From Verrucomicrobiota bacterium (GTDB taxonomy: Bacteria; Verrucomicrobiota; Verrucomicrobiia; Opitutales; Opitutaceae): DNA of 64,000 nt. This document shows positions 1 through 9,195 of the stretch, in pieces. Numbering within the stretch: position 1 is the stretch's first letter; every line of letters starts with the position of its first letter. The DNA lies in the NCBI GenBank assembly GCA_019510185.1, contig JAEKKV010000016.1:248001-312000 (forward strand), in the 5' to 3' direction. The notes below the pieces were generated by a model. The model searched no databases, was not told where the DNA came from, and worked only from the letters and a program-made list of their open reading frames with translations. A program made the position numbers and the translations under genes.

Positions 1-344
1 TCGTTTACGCGGGCGCGGTCGTGGCGCTGTTCCTCTTCATCGTCATGCTGCTCGACGTGCAGGGCGGGGTGCGCAAGCCCTTCAAGAAAATCACGATCGC
101 CTCCAGCGGCATCGCCCTGGTCCTGCTTGCGCTGGGCCTTTATTCCTTCTGGAAGAGCGGAGCCCAGACGACCGCCGAACTGGGACAGATCGTGCCGGTG
201 GGCGCGACCCTCAAGAACTACGGCGAACTGCTCTTCACCACCTACCTTCTGCCCGTGCAGATCGTCGGCTTCCTTCTCCTCATCGCCATGCTCGGTGTGA
301 TCGTGCTCAGCAAAAAATTCGAAGGCTTGGAGGACATCAAATGA
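1..344 (+). CDS. nuoJ: NADH-quinone oxidoreductase subunit J (5' truncated)
   Basis: Membrane subunit J of proton-pumping complex I. The frame is open from the window edge (first full codon at 3) and begins inside the gene with [18 protein letters not shown], which matches the conserved third transmembrane helix of NuoJ. Two more hydrophobic segments follow, and the protein ends GLEDIK. About 114 residues are visible; the family is usually 160-200, so roughly the first third is missing. The stop overlaps the nuoK start (ATGA), showing translational coupling in the nuo operon. The identification rests on the helix motif and on the unmistakable nuoKLMN downstream. Confidence 0.93.
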   Translation, partial: VYAGAVVALFLFIVMLLDVQGGVRKPFKKITIASSGIALVLLALGLYSFWKSGAQTTAELGQIVPVGATLKNYGELLFTTYLLPVQIVGFLLLIAMLGVIVLSKKFEGLEDIK

Positions 345-646
345 TCGTCGGCCTCAACCATTATCTCGTGCTCAGCGCCGTGCTGTTCGCCATCGGTTTC
401 TTCGGCGTTCTGCTCCGCAAAAACACGCTGGTGATCTACATGTGCCTCGAGCTCATGCTGGTCGCCTCGACCGTCGCGTTGGTGGCGTTTTCCCGCTACA
501 ACAACACGATGGACGGGCACGTCTTCGTCTTCTTCATCCTCACCGTCGCCGCGGCCGAGGTCGCGGTCGGGCTGGCCATCATCGTGGCGCTTTTCCGCCG
601 CCGCCAGACCATCCAGGTCGAGGAACTCAACGCGCTGAAAAACTGA
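341..646 (+). CDS. nuoK: NADH-quinone oxidoreductase subunit K
   Basis: Small membrane subunit K of complex I, part of the proton path between subunits J and L/M/N. It has 101 residues, the usual length, with three transmembrane helices. It starts [19 protein letters not shown], typical of NuoK. Helices 2 and 3 carry the two buried glutamates expected in the family (in CLELMLVAS and in [12 protein letters not shown]). The ATG overlaps the nuoJ stop, and nuoL begins 3 bases after the stop. No anomaly seen. Confidence 0.97.
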   Translation: MIVGLNHYLVLSAVLFAIGFFGVLLRKNTLVIYMCLELMLVASTVALVAFSRYNNTMDGHVFVFFILTVAAAEVAVGLAIIVALFRRRQTIQVEELNALKN

Positions 647-649
647 TCC

Positions 650-2521
650 ATGGACGCAACCTGTCTCGCCCTCGTCACGCTGCTGACGCCGCTGGTTTCC
701 GCGGCCGTCATCGCGCTTTTCCTGCGCCGCCAAGGCACGCTTGCCTCGGCCTTGTCCGTGCTCGCCGCCGCCGTGGTCGCGGTTGGTGCTCTCACCCTGG
801 CCTTCGGGGGAGCGCGCTTCACCAACTCGATCGAATGGCTCAAGCTCGGCAACTTCACCCTGTCGCTCGGCTTCAAGTTCGATGACCTCGCCGCGTTGAT
901 GCTCTCCATCGTCGGGGTGGTCGGCCTGTGCGTCCATGTGTTTTCGCTCGGCTACATGCACGACGACGCCTCCAAGGCGCGCTACTTCGGTGGTTTGTCG
1001 ATCTTCATGTTCTCGATGATCGGCATCGTTCTCGCCGACAACCTGTTCATGATTTTCATCTTTTGGGAGTTGGTGGGTTTCAGCTCCTACGTGCTGATCA
1101 ATCACTACCACGAGAAGCAGTCCGCCTCGGACGCCTCCAAGAAAGCTTTCATCGTCAACCGCGTGGGCGACTTTGGTTTCATTCTCGGCATCGTGATGTG
1201 CTATTGGTCCAACGGCACGGTCAGCCTGACCGAGCTTGGCGCCGGCCATAATGTTTACAGCACCTTGATCCCGCTGCTCTTGTTCTGCGGCGCGGTCGGC
1301 AAGTCCGCTCAGATGCCCCTGCAGGTGTGGTTGCCGGACGCGATGGAAGGTCCGACGCCCGTCTCCGCCCTCATCCACGCCGCGACGATGGTCGCTGCCG
1401 GTATCTTCATGCTGTGCCGCATCAACGTCCTCATGGTTCCCGACGCGCTGACCGTCATCATGTGGGTCGGTGCGATCACCGCCTTCTATGCCTCGCTTTG
1501 CGCGATCACCCAGAGCGACATCAAGAAGGTCCTCGCTTATTCCACACTCTCTCAGCTCGGCTATATGGTCGCGGCCTTCGGCCTCGGCTCGGTCGAGCAT
1601 TTGGACGAAGCCACGAGAACCGTGGTCACGCTTTCCGCCGGCGTCGGCGCCGCGATGTTCCATCTCACGACCCACGCTTTCTTCAAGGCGCTGCTCTTCC
1701 TGGGTTCCGGTTCCGTCATCTACGGCTGCCATCATGAGCAGGACATCTTCAAGATGGGCGGCTTGAAAAAGAAGATGCCGTTCACCTTTGTCACCTTCAC
1801 GATCGGCGTGGCGGCGATCTGCGGTCTGCCGTTCCTCTCGGGCTTCTTCTCCAAGGACGCCATCCTCCATCTCGCCCAGGAGAAAAACACCGGGATCTTC
1901 GTGATCCTCGCGGCGACCGCTATTCTCACCGCCTTCTATATGGTGCGCATGTGGAAGCTCGTTTTCCTCGGCGAGCCCCGCAGCCATGAAGCCGGACACG
2001 CCCACGAGGGCGGCCTGTCCATGACCATTCCTTTGTTCATTCTCGCGGCGCTGGCGCTCGTTGGCGGCTATGCCGGTCATTTCTTCAACCTTTACGGCCA
2101 CGCCTTCGAGGGCGTCTGGTCGCAGATCCCCTTCGCGGAAGGCGCGGAACCTTTCGTCACCAGCATTCTGTTTCTCGTGGTGGGTGCCGGAGCCGCCCTC
2201 ATGTTCTACAAGTCGGCCGCGACGGACACACTTGAGCAAAAGGCTCCCTCGCTCTTCGGCCTTCTCGCTTTCGTAAAGGGAGCCCCCGACATGGCCTACG
2301 ACTGGTATGTGGCCAAAGTCCAGCAGCGCTTCGCGCTCGTGCTGGAGTTTATCGAGCGCATCTTCCTTTCCGGCCTGATCATCCGCGGTCTTTCCGGAGT
2401 GGTCGGACTTATCGGCATCGGCGCGCGTGCGCTCCATGTCGGCAGCCTGCACGCCTATGTTTACTGGTTCCTGTTCGGCGCCGCCCTGCTCTGGGCTTAC
2501 GCGTCCGGCTGGTCTTTTTAA
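650..2521 (+). CDS. nuoL: NADH-quinone oxidoreductase subunit L
   Basis: Antiporter-like proton-pumping subunit L of complex I, located at the distal end of the membrane arm. It has 623 residues, normal length, with the N-terminal and proton-conducting transporter domains. Visible landmarks are the FWELVGFSSYVLI segment with its key glutamate, GKSAQMPLQVWLPDAMEGP, which is the broken helix with Lys and the conserved WLPDAMEGPTPVSALIHAATMV stretch, and a C-terminal helix that should form the long lateral arm. It sits 3 bases after nuoK and 12 bases before nuoM in a single operon. Confidence 0.97.
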   Translation: MDATCLALVTLLTPLVSAAVIALFLRRQGTLASALSVLAAAVVAVGALTLAFGGARFTNSIEWLKLGNFTLSLGFKFDDLAALMLSIVGVVGLCVHVFSLGYMHDDASKARYFGGLSIFMFSMIGIVLADNLFMIFIFWELVGFSSYVLINHYHEKQSASDASKKAFIVNRVGDFGFILGIVMCYWSNGTVSLTELGAGHNVYSTLIPLLLFCGAVGKSAQMPLQVWLPDAMEGPTPVSALIHAATMVAAGIFMLCRINVLMVPDALTVIMWVGAITAFYASLCAITQSDIKKVLAYSTLSQLGYMVAAFGLGSVEHLDEATRTVVTLSAGVGAAMFHLTTHAFFKALLFLGSGSVIYGCHHEQDIFKMGGLKKKMPFTFVTFTIGVAAICGLPFLSGFFSKDAILHLAQEKNTGIFVILAATAILTAFYMVRMWKLVFLGEPRSHEAGHAHEGGLSMTIPLFILAALALVGGYAGHFFNLYGHAFEGVWSQIPFAEGAEPFVTSILFLVVGAGAALMFYKSAATDTLEQKAPSLFGLLAFVKGAPDMAYDWYVAKVQQRFALVLEFIERIFLSGLIIRGLSGVVGLIGIGARALHVGSLHAYVYWFLFGAALLWAYASGWSF

Positions 2522-2533
2522 CGCGATTTCGTG

Positions 2534-4069
2534 ATGAACACCCTGCCTGTTGACCTTCTTCTGCTGTCCATCGCGACGCCGCTGGCCGTCGCTCTGGTGA
2601 TCGCCCTGGGCGTCCCGGTGCGTGCCGCCAAGGGCCTTGCCGCCGCCGCCTTCGCGGTGCCCGCGCTCATCGCGCTTTTCCTGTGGAGCCGCTTCTCCTC
2701 CGAGACGCTGCACCACACCTACGCCTTCTATAAGGTCTACGAGACCGGTCTCCAAGGCGTGGGCATCAAGCTCGCGCTGGGCCTGAACGGCATTTCCCTG
2801 CCGCTCTTCGTGCTCGCCGGGATCGTCGGCCTCGCCGCCGGTCTTTACGCGATCCAGTCCAACGCCGAACGCCTTAAGACCTACCTTGTCCTCCTGCTCG
2901 TCATGCAGGGCGGCCTGATGGGCGTGTTCGCCAGCGTGGATATCTTCTTTTTCTATTTCTTCCACGAGCTCGCGCTCATCCCGACCTTCATCATGGTCGG
3001 CATCTGGGGCGGACGTGATCGCAGCTACGCGGCGATGAAGATGACCATTTATCTCACGCTCGGCGCGATGCTCTCGCTGATCGGCCTCATCGCCATCTAT
3101 TACAAGAGCCGGGCCGGCAGCTTCGATCTTATCAGCCTGCGCGAGGAGCTCCTCGCCAACGGTCTCAAGGCCGGCGTTCAGAAGAACATCTTCGGCCTGC
3201 TGATGTTCGGCTTCGGCATTCTGGTCTCGCTCTGGCCGTTTCACACTTGGGCTCCGCTCGGCTACGGCGCGGCTCCCAGCTCCGCCGCCATGCTGCACGC
3301 CGGCGTGCTGAAGAAATTCGGTCTCTACGGCCTGATTCAGATCGCCCTTCCGTTGCTCCCGCTCGGCGCGGCCGATTGGGCCCGTCCCCTCGCCATTCTC
3401 GCGGTGGTCGGCAACATCCTGGTGGTCGGCTTCATCACCATCGCCCAGCGCGACCTCAAGCAGATGGTCGGTTATAGCTCCGTCATGCACATGGGCTACG
3501 CCTTCCTCGGCATCGCCGCGATGTCCGCCGCCGGCGTGGGTGGTGTCGTTCTCATGATGGTGGCGCACGGCTTCTCCGTCGCACTGCTCTTCCTCCTTTC
3601 GACCAGCGTTTATCACCGTACGCAGACCTTCGATATGACGGAAATGGGCGGTTTGGCGCAAAAGGCTCCGGTGCTCGCGGCCTTCTTCGTCGCCGCCACC
3701 ATGGCTAGCATCGGCCTACCCGGCTTCGCCAACTTCTGGGGCGAGGTCACCATCTTCGTCGCCGCGTGGAAGTTCTCCCCGGTCCTCACCGCCCTCGCGG
3801 TTTCCGGCGTGATCATCTCCGCCGTTTACGGCCTGCGCTCCGCCGCCCGGGTTTTCTTCGGCGAGCAGACGGAGGCGCTGGCCAAGGTCGTCGCGGAAAA
3901 GCCCGTGACCGACCTGACCTGCTGCGAGAAGCTGCCTGCGTTGATCCTCATCGCCGCGCTCTTCTTCATCGGCTTCTGGCCGAAATCGATTTCCACTCCG
4001 CTCAACTCTGCGCTCGAGGTCATCTACCCGGCGCCCACGGTCCAGCTTGCCGCTGACGCCGCCAAGTAA
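2534..4069 (+). CDS. nuoM: NADH-quinone oxidoreductase subunit M
   Basis: Second antiporter-like proton-pumping subunit of complex I, 511 residues. The conserved FFFYFFHELALIPTFIMVGIWGG region carries the helix-5 glutamate. The LWPFHTWAPLGYGAAPSSAAMLHAGVLKK stretch holds the broken helix and conserved lysine, and is typical of NuoM. I prefer the ATG at 2534 over the GTG immediately before it. The gene lies 12 bases after nuoL and 15 before nuoN. No missing residues noticed. Confidence 0.96.
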   Translation: MNTLPVDLLLLSIATPLAVALVIALGVPVRAAKGLAAAAFAVPALIALFLWSRFSSETLHHTYAFYKVYETGLQGVGIKLALGLNGISLPLFVLAGIVGLAAGLYAIQSNAERLKTYLVLLLVMQGGLMGVFASVDIFFFYFFHELALIPTFIMVGIWGGRDRSYAAMKMTIYLTLGAMLSLIGLIAIYYKSRAGSFDLISLREELLANGLKAGVQKNIFGLLMFGFGILVSLWPFHTWAPLGYGAAPSSAAMLHAGVLKKFGLYGLIQIALPLLPLGAADWARPLAILAVVGNILVVGFITIAQRDLKQMVGYSSVMHMGYAFLGIAAMSAAGVGGVVLMMVAHGFSVALLFLLSTSVYHRTQTFDMTEMGGLAQKAPVLAAFFVAATMASIGLPGFANFWGEVTIFVAAWKFSPVLTALAVSGVIISAVYGLRSAARVFFGEQTEALAKVVAEKPVTDLTCCEKLPALILIAALFFIGFWPKSISTPLNSALEVIYPAPTVQLAADAAK

Positions 4070-4084
4070 CCCGCTTTTGCCGCG

Positions 4085-5611
4085 ATGAATCACGAACTTC
4101 TCAAGGCCGCCGCCGAGTCCAACCAATGGCTGGCGATTTTCCCCGAGCTCCTGCTCGGCAGCCTCGCGCTGCTGCTGCTCGCGCTGGAAATCATCCTGCC
4201 CAAAAAGCAGCATACGACGATTCCGGCCGTGGCCATCATCGGCCAGATCGGCGTGCTGCTTTACCAGCTGCTCCATTTCAACAGTGTCTTTGTCGGGCAC
4301 GACACCTTCGCCGGCCTGCTGCACCATTCGGCGAACGGGCAGTTCATGCGCGCCTTCTTCCTGCTCGCCTCGATCCTCGTGTGCGTGCTCGGCACCATCG
4401 CGCTGGCGAAGCAGAAGATGCCGCGCATCGAGTTTTTCCATATCGTGATCGTGGTGTCCGCGGCGATGATGCTGCTGGCGCAGAGCAACAACTTCATCCT
4501 GCTCTTTGTCGCGCTTGAGACCGTCACGGTCGGATTCTACATCCTCGTCAGCTATTTCCGCACCAGCCCGCTTTCGCTGGAGGCCGGTCTGAAGTATCTG
4601 ATCATGGGCGCCCTCAGCTCGGGCCTGCTCCTCTTCGGCATCGTGCTCCTCTACGGTGTGGCGGGCAACTCCACGCTGCCCGGCTCCTCCGCCGACGCGA
4701 TGAACTTCAACGCGCTGCACACGTTCCTGGCCGCCAACAGCCATAACTTCCTCGCCGCCGTCGGCATCGTCCTCGTGCTCTCCGGCGTGGCGTTCAAGAT
4801 CGGCGCGGTTCCGTTCCAAATCTGGATTCCCGACGTTTATCAAGGGGCGCCCACGCCCGTGACCGCGTTCCTCGCCGTCGCCTCGAAGGCCGCCGGTTTC
4901 TCCCTGCTGCTCATTCTCACGCAGAGCGTTTTCACCCCGTATGAATACCTGACGACCCCGGTGCTCGGTCTGATGGCGGCTGCGACGATTCTGTTCGGCA
5001 ACCTCGCGGCGCTCACCCAGCACAACGTGAAGCGCCTCATCGGCCTTTCCGGTGTGTCGCACGCCGGTTATCTTCTGATCGGTGTCGTGGCGGCGGCCAG
5101 CCAGCCGCTCGCGATCGGTGCGATCGGCTTCTATCTGTTCGCCTACCTGCTGGCTTCGTTTGCGGTTTTCGGAGTGATGACGCACGTCGCCGGCGCCGAT
5201 GATGCCGACCAGGAGCTCGAACACTACGCCGACCTCGCCAAGACCCATCCCTTCCTCGGCGCGGTCCTCGCCATCGGTCTCGGTTCGCTCGCGGGCATCC
5301 CGCCGCTGGCCGGTTTCATGGGCAAGCTCCTCATCTTTATCGCCGCCTTCAAGGCCGGTCTGCACGGTCTGCTGCTCGTCGCGATCGTGGGCGTGGTGAT
5401 CTCGATTTATTACTACTTCGGCTGGATCAAGGCCGCCTTCTTCGAAACGTGGCGCGCGCCGCTGCTCGAAGGCGAGACCGATCCCCGCCCGGTTCGCACC
5501 CCGGTGGGTGTCGCCGCCGGTGTCACGCTGGCGACGGTGGCTCTGGCCACGGTGGTGCTGGGCTTCTATCAGGGCGCGTTTGGCGACTGGCTGCTGTCCC
5601 TGAAATTCTGA
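4085..5611 (+). CDS. nuoN: NADH-quinone oxidoreductase subunit N
   Basis: Third antiporter-like subunit of complex I, 508 residues, last gene of the nuo operon. The family core is present: FKIGAVPFQIWIPDVYQGAP with the conserved Lys, followed by TPVTAFLAVASKAAGF. The later YFGWIKAAFFE segment is also typical. The operon ends here: a strong intrinsic terminator lies 11 bases after the stop, and the next gene is on the opposite strand. Confidence 0.96.
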   Translation: MNHELLKAAAESNQWLAIFPELLLGSLALLLLALEIILPKKQHTTIPAVAIIGQIGVLLYQLLHFNSVFVGHDTFAGLLHHSANGQFMRAFFLLASILVCVLGTIALAKQKMPRIEFFHIVIVVSAAMMLLAQSNNFILLFVALETVTVGFYILVSYFRTSPLSLEAGLKYLIMGALSSGLLLFGIVLLYGVAGNSTLPGSSADAMNFNALHTFLAANSHNFLAAVGIVLVLSGVAFKIGAVPFQIWIPDVYQGAPTPVTAFLAVASKAAGFSLLLILTQSVFTPYEYLTTPVLGLMAAATILFGNLAALTQHNVKRLIGLSGVSHAGYLLIGVVAAASQPLAIGAIGFYLFAYLLASFAVFGVMTHVAGADDADQELEHYADLAKTHPFLGAVLAIGLGSLAGIPPLAGFMGKLLIFIAAFKAGLHGLLLVAIVGVVISIYYYFGWIKAAFFETWRAPLLEGETDPRPVRTPVGVAAGVTLATVALATVVLGFYQGAFGDWLLSLKF

Positions 5612-5621
5612 CCTCTGCTTC

Positions 5622-5651
5622 GCGCCGGGCCGAAAAGCCCGGCGCTTTTTT
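5622..5651 (+). terminator. Intrinsic terminator of the nuo operon
   Basis: A perfect 9-bp stem, GCGCCGGGC at 5622-5630 and GCCCGGCGC at 5637-5645, encloses the loop CGAAAA and is followed at once by six T residues. It starts 11 bases after the nuoN stop. It lies between nuoN and the convergent phosphodiesterase-like gene; the T-run is only on the plus side. Confidence 0.9.
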
Positions 5652-5703
5652 GTGCCCGGTCGGAGCGGACGTGGCGCGGTGGGCCGGTCTGCCGGAGCGG
5701 CGT

Positions 5704-6660
5704 TTACTCGAAAGCGGCGGTCACCGGCTTGCCGTCCCAGCCGGCCGGTACGGGCACGCCGAGCAGCCAGAGGGCGGTGGCCGCGGTGTCACAGGTGCCG
5801 ATGGGGCGTGGAATCGTGAAGTGGGGCTTCACGCCTTTGCCCCAAGCGATCCACGGAATGGTCAAATCCTCCGGAATGGCCAAGCCGTGAGTGCCCTTGG
5901 CGGCGGTGGGATTGGCTTTCTGCTGTTCGGCAGTGAGAGTGTGCCCGCCATGGTCGGCGGTGAGGATGATCACGCTGGAATCAGCCAGTCCGGCCGCGCG
6001 GATGGCACGCATCACGATCTGCAGCGCCGCATCGCAATGGGCAAAGGCTTGGATCTGCTCGGGGGAGCCCCAGCCGTATTTGTGGCCGGCGGTGTCGGTG
6101 TCGGAAAAATGAATGAAACACACGTCGGGTTTCAATCCGCCGGCGAGGGCGGAGGCGAAGGCCGCGGCCACAGGCTTCGCCTCGACTTTGGATTTTTCGG
6201 CCGCTTGGGCGTCGACGGGAAGGTCGGCGAGGGGAAAGACAAAGGTGTCCACGGTCCCGGGCACGTTGAGGTGCTTGAACTTCACCTTGCCCACGAACAT
6301 TGCGGTGGTGAGCCCGTGTTGTTTGGCGACACTGAAAACGGTGGGCACTTTCACCAGGCCCTCCTCGGGCTTCCAGTCGTTCCAGAGAATGTGGTGCTTG
6401 AGCGGCGTCACGCCCGTGAGCATCGAGGTGTGCGAGGGCAGGGTAATGCTCGGCATGATGGTCTGCGCCTCCCAGCTATGCGCTCCCTCGGCGGCCATCG
6501 CCTTGAACACTGGCATCTCGCTTTGCGCGATGACCGCGGGTTTGCCGCCGTCGAAGCTAATGATGAAGACATGCGCCACGCGTGGGGCGTCGGCGAGAGC
6601 GGCTGTCGTCAAAACCGCAGCCAGGAAGAAAGCGGAGCACTTTAGGGGAAAGCTCATCAT
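5704..6660 (-). CDS. Secreted alkaline phosphatase superfamily / nucleotide pyrophosphatase-like protein
   Basis: Predicted metal-dependent phosphodiesterase or phosphatase, probably periplasmic. The start at 6660 (or the adjacent ATG at 6657) gives a Sec signal peptide (CSAFFLAAVLTTAALADA). The mature part has the superfamily metal-site pattern: FDGGKP, then SITLPSHTSMLTG with the predicted Thr nucleophile, FSDTDTAGHKYG, TADHGGH and GTHG. It has about 318 residues, a compact member of the NPP/type I phosphodiesterase group. The gene is monocistronic, convergent with nuo and divergent from thyX. The substrate cannot be read from sequence. Confidence 0.85.
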   Translation of the reverse strand: MMSFPLKCSAFFLAAVLTTAALADAPRVAHVFIISFDGGKPAVIAQSEMPVFKAMAAEGAHSWEAQTIMPSITLPSHTSMLTGVTPLKHHILWNDWKPEEGLVKVPTVFSVAKQHGLTTAMFVGKVKFKHLNVPGTVDTFVFPLADLPVDAQAAEKSKVEAKPVAAAFASALAGGLKPDVCFIHFSDTDTAGHKYGWGSPEQIQAFAHCDAALQIVMRAIRAAGLADSSVIILTADHGGHTLTAEQQKANPTAAKGTHGLAIPEDLTIPWIAWGKGVKPHFTIPRPIGTCDTAATALWLLGVPVPAGWDGKPVTAAFE

Positions 6661-6789
6661 CCAGTCATCGCGGAAAGGGCGCCGCACGGGAACACCGAAA
6701 TCAAGCCAGGCCGTTGTTACCGGGAAGACGTGTATTTTTCATGAGCGTCCTTGCGCTTTCCCCGGCTTTTTGCGGCCATTTGTCCATCG

Positions 6790-8136
6790 ATGAAAGTCAC
6801 CGGCCTCGCCCTTGTCCCCCCGCCCACGGCCGCTGACCTGCCCAAGGTTACGCCCGAGCTGCTCGCTTCCGTGCTGGCGCGTTATTCGCGCAGCAACGAG
6901 GGTCTGGCCGCCATCCTTTCCAAGGTCGACCTGGCCAACCCGGACGCCTCCATCGATCGCATCCTGAAATTCGTCGATTACGGGCACGCCTCCATCGGCG
7001 GCCTCACCGGCGGTCTGGCTATTGCCTTGGACGACGTCTCGATGTGGCTGGCTTACAAAATCTTTGAGATCGCCCAGATGGCCGACGGCCAAGAGTCGTC
7101 CACGCGCTACATCACGATGAACGCGGCCAATCTGCCGACGGCGGACGAGCTGGGCATTCCCGCCGATCTCGCCCCGCGCTGGCAGGCGCTCATGGCCAAA
7201 TCCTTTGCCGCCTATGACGCTGAGTACGCCCGGCTCGACGCGCTCGGCGTCGCCGAGCCCCACCGCGTGCGCGTGCCCGCTGATGCCAAGCCGGCCGTCG
7301 TCACGCGCATCCGGAAAAATTACGCGCTCGATCGCGCCCGCTATTTCATCCCGCTCGCCACCCGCACCAACCTCGGTCTCGTGCAGACCTCGCGCATGTG
7401 GGCCACCACGGTGAAGCAGCTCGACTCGTTGCCACATCCGGAGGCGCGCGCCGCCGCGAAACTCATTCGCGAGGAACTCGTCAAACAATCCCCGCGGCTG
7501 ACGCGCCACAGTTTCGCCGAAAAATCCTACGAAGAACAGGCGCGCCAGGAACTGGCGACGAGTCTGCGTCTGGGGCTCGCGCGTCTTTCCACCGAACCCT
7601 TGGCGGACGAAGTGTGGGTTCACGTGGACCGCTCCACGCCGCCGTTCCTCGCCGAGGAGCAGCCGGTCGCCGAGGCGTTGCGCCACCGCGCGAACCGTTA
7701 TGGCTATCAAGGCACTGCCACGCGTCGCATGCGCGTGGGATTCGCCTGGAACAACATGGCGCTCGCCGAGCTGCGCGATCTCAACCGCCATCGTACCGGC
7801 CATCGCTACACGCCCTTTATCCAGGCAGGTTTTTACCTGCCGCCGGAAATCGCGCACGCTTCGCATCAGGCATTGCTTGAGGAGCAGGCCGCCCTCACCC
7901 GCGAGCTCATGCAACGCGGCTCGGCGGCCTATGTGTACTCGCTCCTGCTCGGCGCGCAGACGCCCTTCGAGCACACCACGCAGGCCGACAAATTTATCTA
8001 CGAGGCCGAATTGCGCACCGGCATGGGCGCCCACTATCGCTATGCCGAACACCTGAGCGCCACCCTGCGCGAATTTTTAAAACAGGTTCCCGAGGCGCGC
8101 GAATGGGTGGTCGAGGGCACGGCCGAGCCGGAGTGA
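6790..8136 (+). CDS. thyX: Flavin-dependent thymidylate synthase, tandem-domain ThyX-like
   Basis: Predicted FAD-dependent dUMP methylation to dTMP, cytoplasmic. It has 448 residues, about twice the 200-270 of ordinary ThyX, and reads as two ThyX-like halves. The first half has FVDYGHASIGG (about 61-71) and ESSTRY (103-108), resembling the H-S-F and S-x-RY parts of the family motif. The second half has RHRTGHRY near residue 333, resembling the RHR end of the RHRxxS signature, then FYLPPE. No single half shows the complete signature. I use the ATG at 6790 rather than a TTG 39 bases upstream; no clear Shine-Dalgarno is visible. A dimeric dUTPase at 47.8 kb could supply dUMP. Confidence 0.88.
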   Translation: MKVTGLALVPPPTAADLPKVTPELLASVLARYSRSNEGLAAILSKVDLANPDASIDRILKFVDYGHASIGGLTGGLAIALDDVSMWLAYKIFEIAQMADGQESSTRYITMNAANLPTADELGIPADLAPRWQALMAKSFAAYDAEYARLDALGVAEPHRVRVPADAKPAVVTRIRKNYALDRARYFIPLATRTNLGLVQTSRMWATTVKQLDSLPHPEARAAAKLIREELVKQSPRLTRHSFAEKSYEEQARQELATSLRLGLARLSTEPLADEVWVHVDRSTPPFLAEEQPVAEALRHRANRYGYQGTATRRMRVGFAWNNMALAELRDLNRHRTGHRYTPFIQAGFYLPPEIAHASHQALLEEQAALTRELMQRGSAAYVYSLLLGAQTPFEHTTQADKFIYEAELRTGMGAHYRYAEHLSATLREFLKQVPEAREWVVEGTAEPE

Positions 8137-8234
8137 GATCGGAAGTTGGGTGGCGACCGCGGCTTGCAACCGGATGAGTTTCTCCGGCGCTTGGCTCTAG
8201 ACTCCCGGCTTGCGGCTTGTTTCAATGCCGCCGC

Positions 8235-8900
8235 ATGAGGCTCGCCCCACCCCTGATCCTTGTTTTGTCCGTCGTGCTCCCGCTGGCCGTGCGCGCGGAG
8301 GACCCGACGAAAGTGGAGCCGGCCCAGCAGAACACCCAGCTCTCGCCGACGCCGGACACCACTGACAACCGTCTTGCGCCCGGCAATGCCGACAACCAAC
8401 GGCCGTTTTTGCGCGATGAACGTGTCCAGGACAGCCGCTTCCCCACGCCCGAGGTAAAGGACAAGACGATGGCCCCCGCCAACGACCGGCGCGCCCCCGT
8501 CGAGGTGAAGGAAACGCGGGATAAAACCATTCTCGACCGCAAGGATTACCCCAAGCCCGAGGTGCGCGACCGCGAGACCAGCCACTATGATGGCGAAAAA
8601 GCGCGCATCCAGCCGCAGGGCGACATGATCAAGAAATACGACACGGTTTCAAAATATCAAAACCGGCTCACGGACGCCGAAACCGCCGCGTCCCAGCGTC
8701 AGCCGAAATTCGAAAAGCGCACCACGTTCGACAAGGTCAACCGCTTCGTTTTCCGCCGCAACGCTCCGGGCGGAGACGACAAGGCGCTGGTCACTCCCGC
8801 CGGTGGAGGCGTTCCGGTGGTGACTTCGGGCGGCGCGCAAAAAGCCGCCGAAGCGCCTCCTCCGCCCCGGTTGCAGCCGGCGTCCACTCCGGCGCGCTGA
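8235..8900 (+). CDS. Secreted hypothetical protein, charged and Pro-rich
   Basis: Not recognised as a known family. A clear Sec signal peptide, MRLAPPLILVLSVVLPLAVRA, is followed by about 200 residues that are very rich in Asp, Lys, Arg, Pro and Gln, with repeated short motifs around DNRLAPGN, DNQRPFLRDERV and DRRAPVEVKETRDK. This looks largely disordered. The C-terminus is Pro/Ala-rich. No Cys and no catalytic motif is visible. The ATG at 8235 is preferred because it begins the signal peptide; an in-frame TTG lies 18 bases upstream. It converges with the small coiled-coil gene, 4 bases away. Confidence 0.7.
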   Translation: MRLAPPLILVLSVVLPLAVRAEDPTKVEPAQQNTQLSPTPDTTDNRLAPGNADNQRPFLRDERVQDSRFPTPEVKDKTMAPANDRRAPVEVKETRDKTILDRKDYPKPEVRDRETSHYDGEKARIQPQGDMIKKYDTVSKYQNRLTDAETAASQRQPKFEKRTTFDKVNRFVFRRNAPGGDDKALVTPAGGGVPVVTSGGAQKAAEAPPPPRLQPASTPAR

Positions 8901-8904
8901 GCCG

Positions 8905-9186
8905 TTAACGTCCGCGACGCACCGCGTCCTTCTCGGCGTCGCGATCCTCCTCCAGGCGTGAGCGCTCACTCGCGAGCTGGGTGCGGACTTTTTCGACTTC
9001 ATCGAACTGGCCCGTCGCCAGAAGTTCATCGAGGCGCTGCTTCAGGAAAATCTCGCGTTCCGCGATCCTACCTTTGTACACCGCGTCGATTTCCGCGAGC
9101 TGGGCCTTCTTTTCCGGCGTGAGTTTTTTCTCCGCCGGGTCGGATTTGGCGAGGCGTTCCATCGCGAGCTCGTAGGCGCTTTTCAT
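8905..9186 (-). CDS. Small charged coiled-coil protein, hypothetical
   Basis: Function unknown. It has 93 residues, no signal peptide and no membrane segment. The sequence is strongly charged and heptad-like (EKKLTPEKKAQLAEIDAVYK, later FDEVEKVRTQLASERSRLEE) and is predicted to be a helical coiled coil. It begins 9 bases after the comEC stop on the same strand, so it probably shares that transcript. It lacks Cys and has no known motif. It could be a cytoplasmic structural or regulatory helper; there is no further support. Confidence 0.68.
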   Translation of the reverse strand: MKSAYELAMERLAKSDPAEKKLTPEKKAQLAEIDAVYKGRIAEREIFLKQRLDELLATGQFDEVEKVRTQLASERSRLEEDRDAEKDAVRRGR

Positions 9187-9195
9187 GAGGCAATC

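Noticed and set aside
242..3661. 1139-codon open frame antisense to nuoK-nuoM
   Set aside because: Composition is His/Glu/Arg/Gly-rich without any domain, and it lies opposite well-identified genes. High-GC coding creates such long shadow frames.
3716..5365. 549-codon open frame antisense to nuoM/nuoN
   Set aside because: Same pattern of antisense low-complexity translation; the plus strand is clearly nuoM/nuoN.
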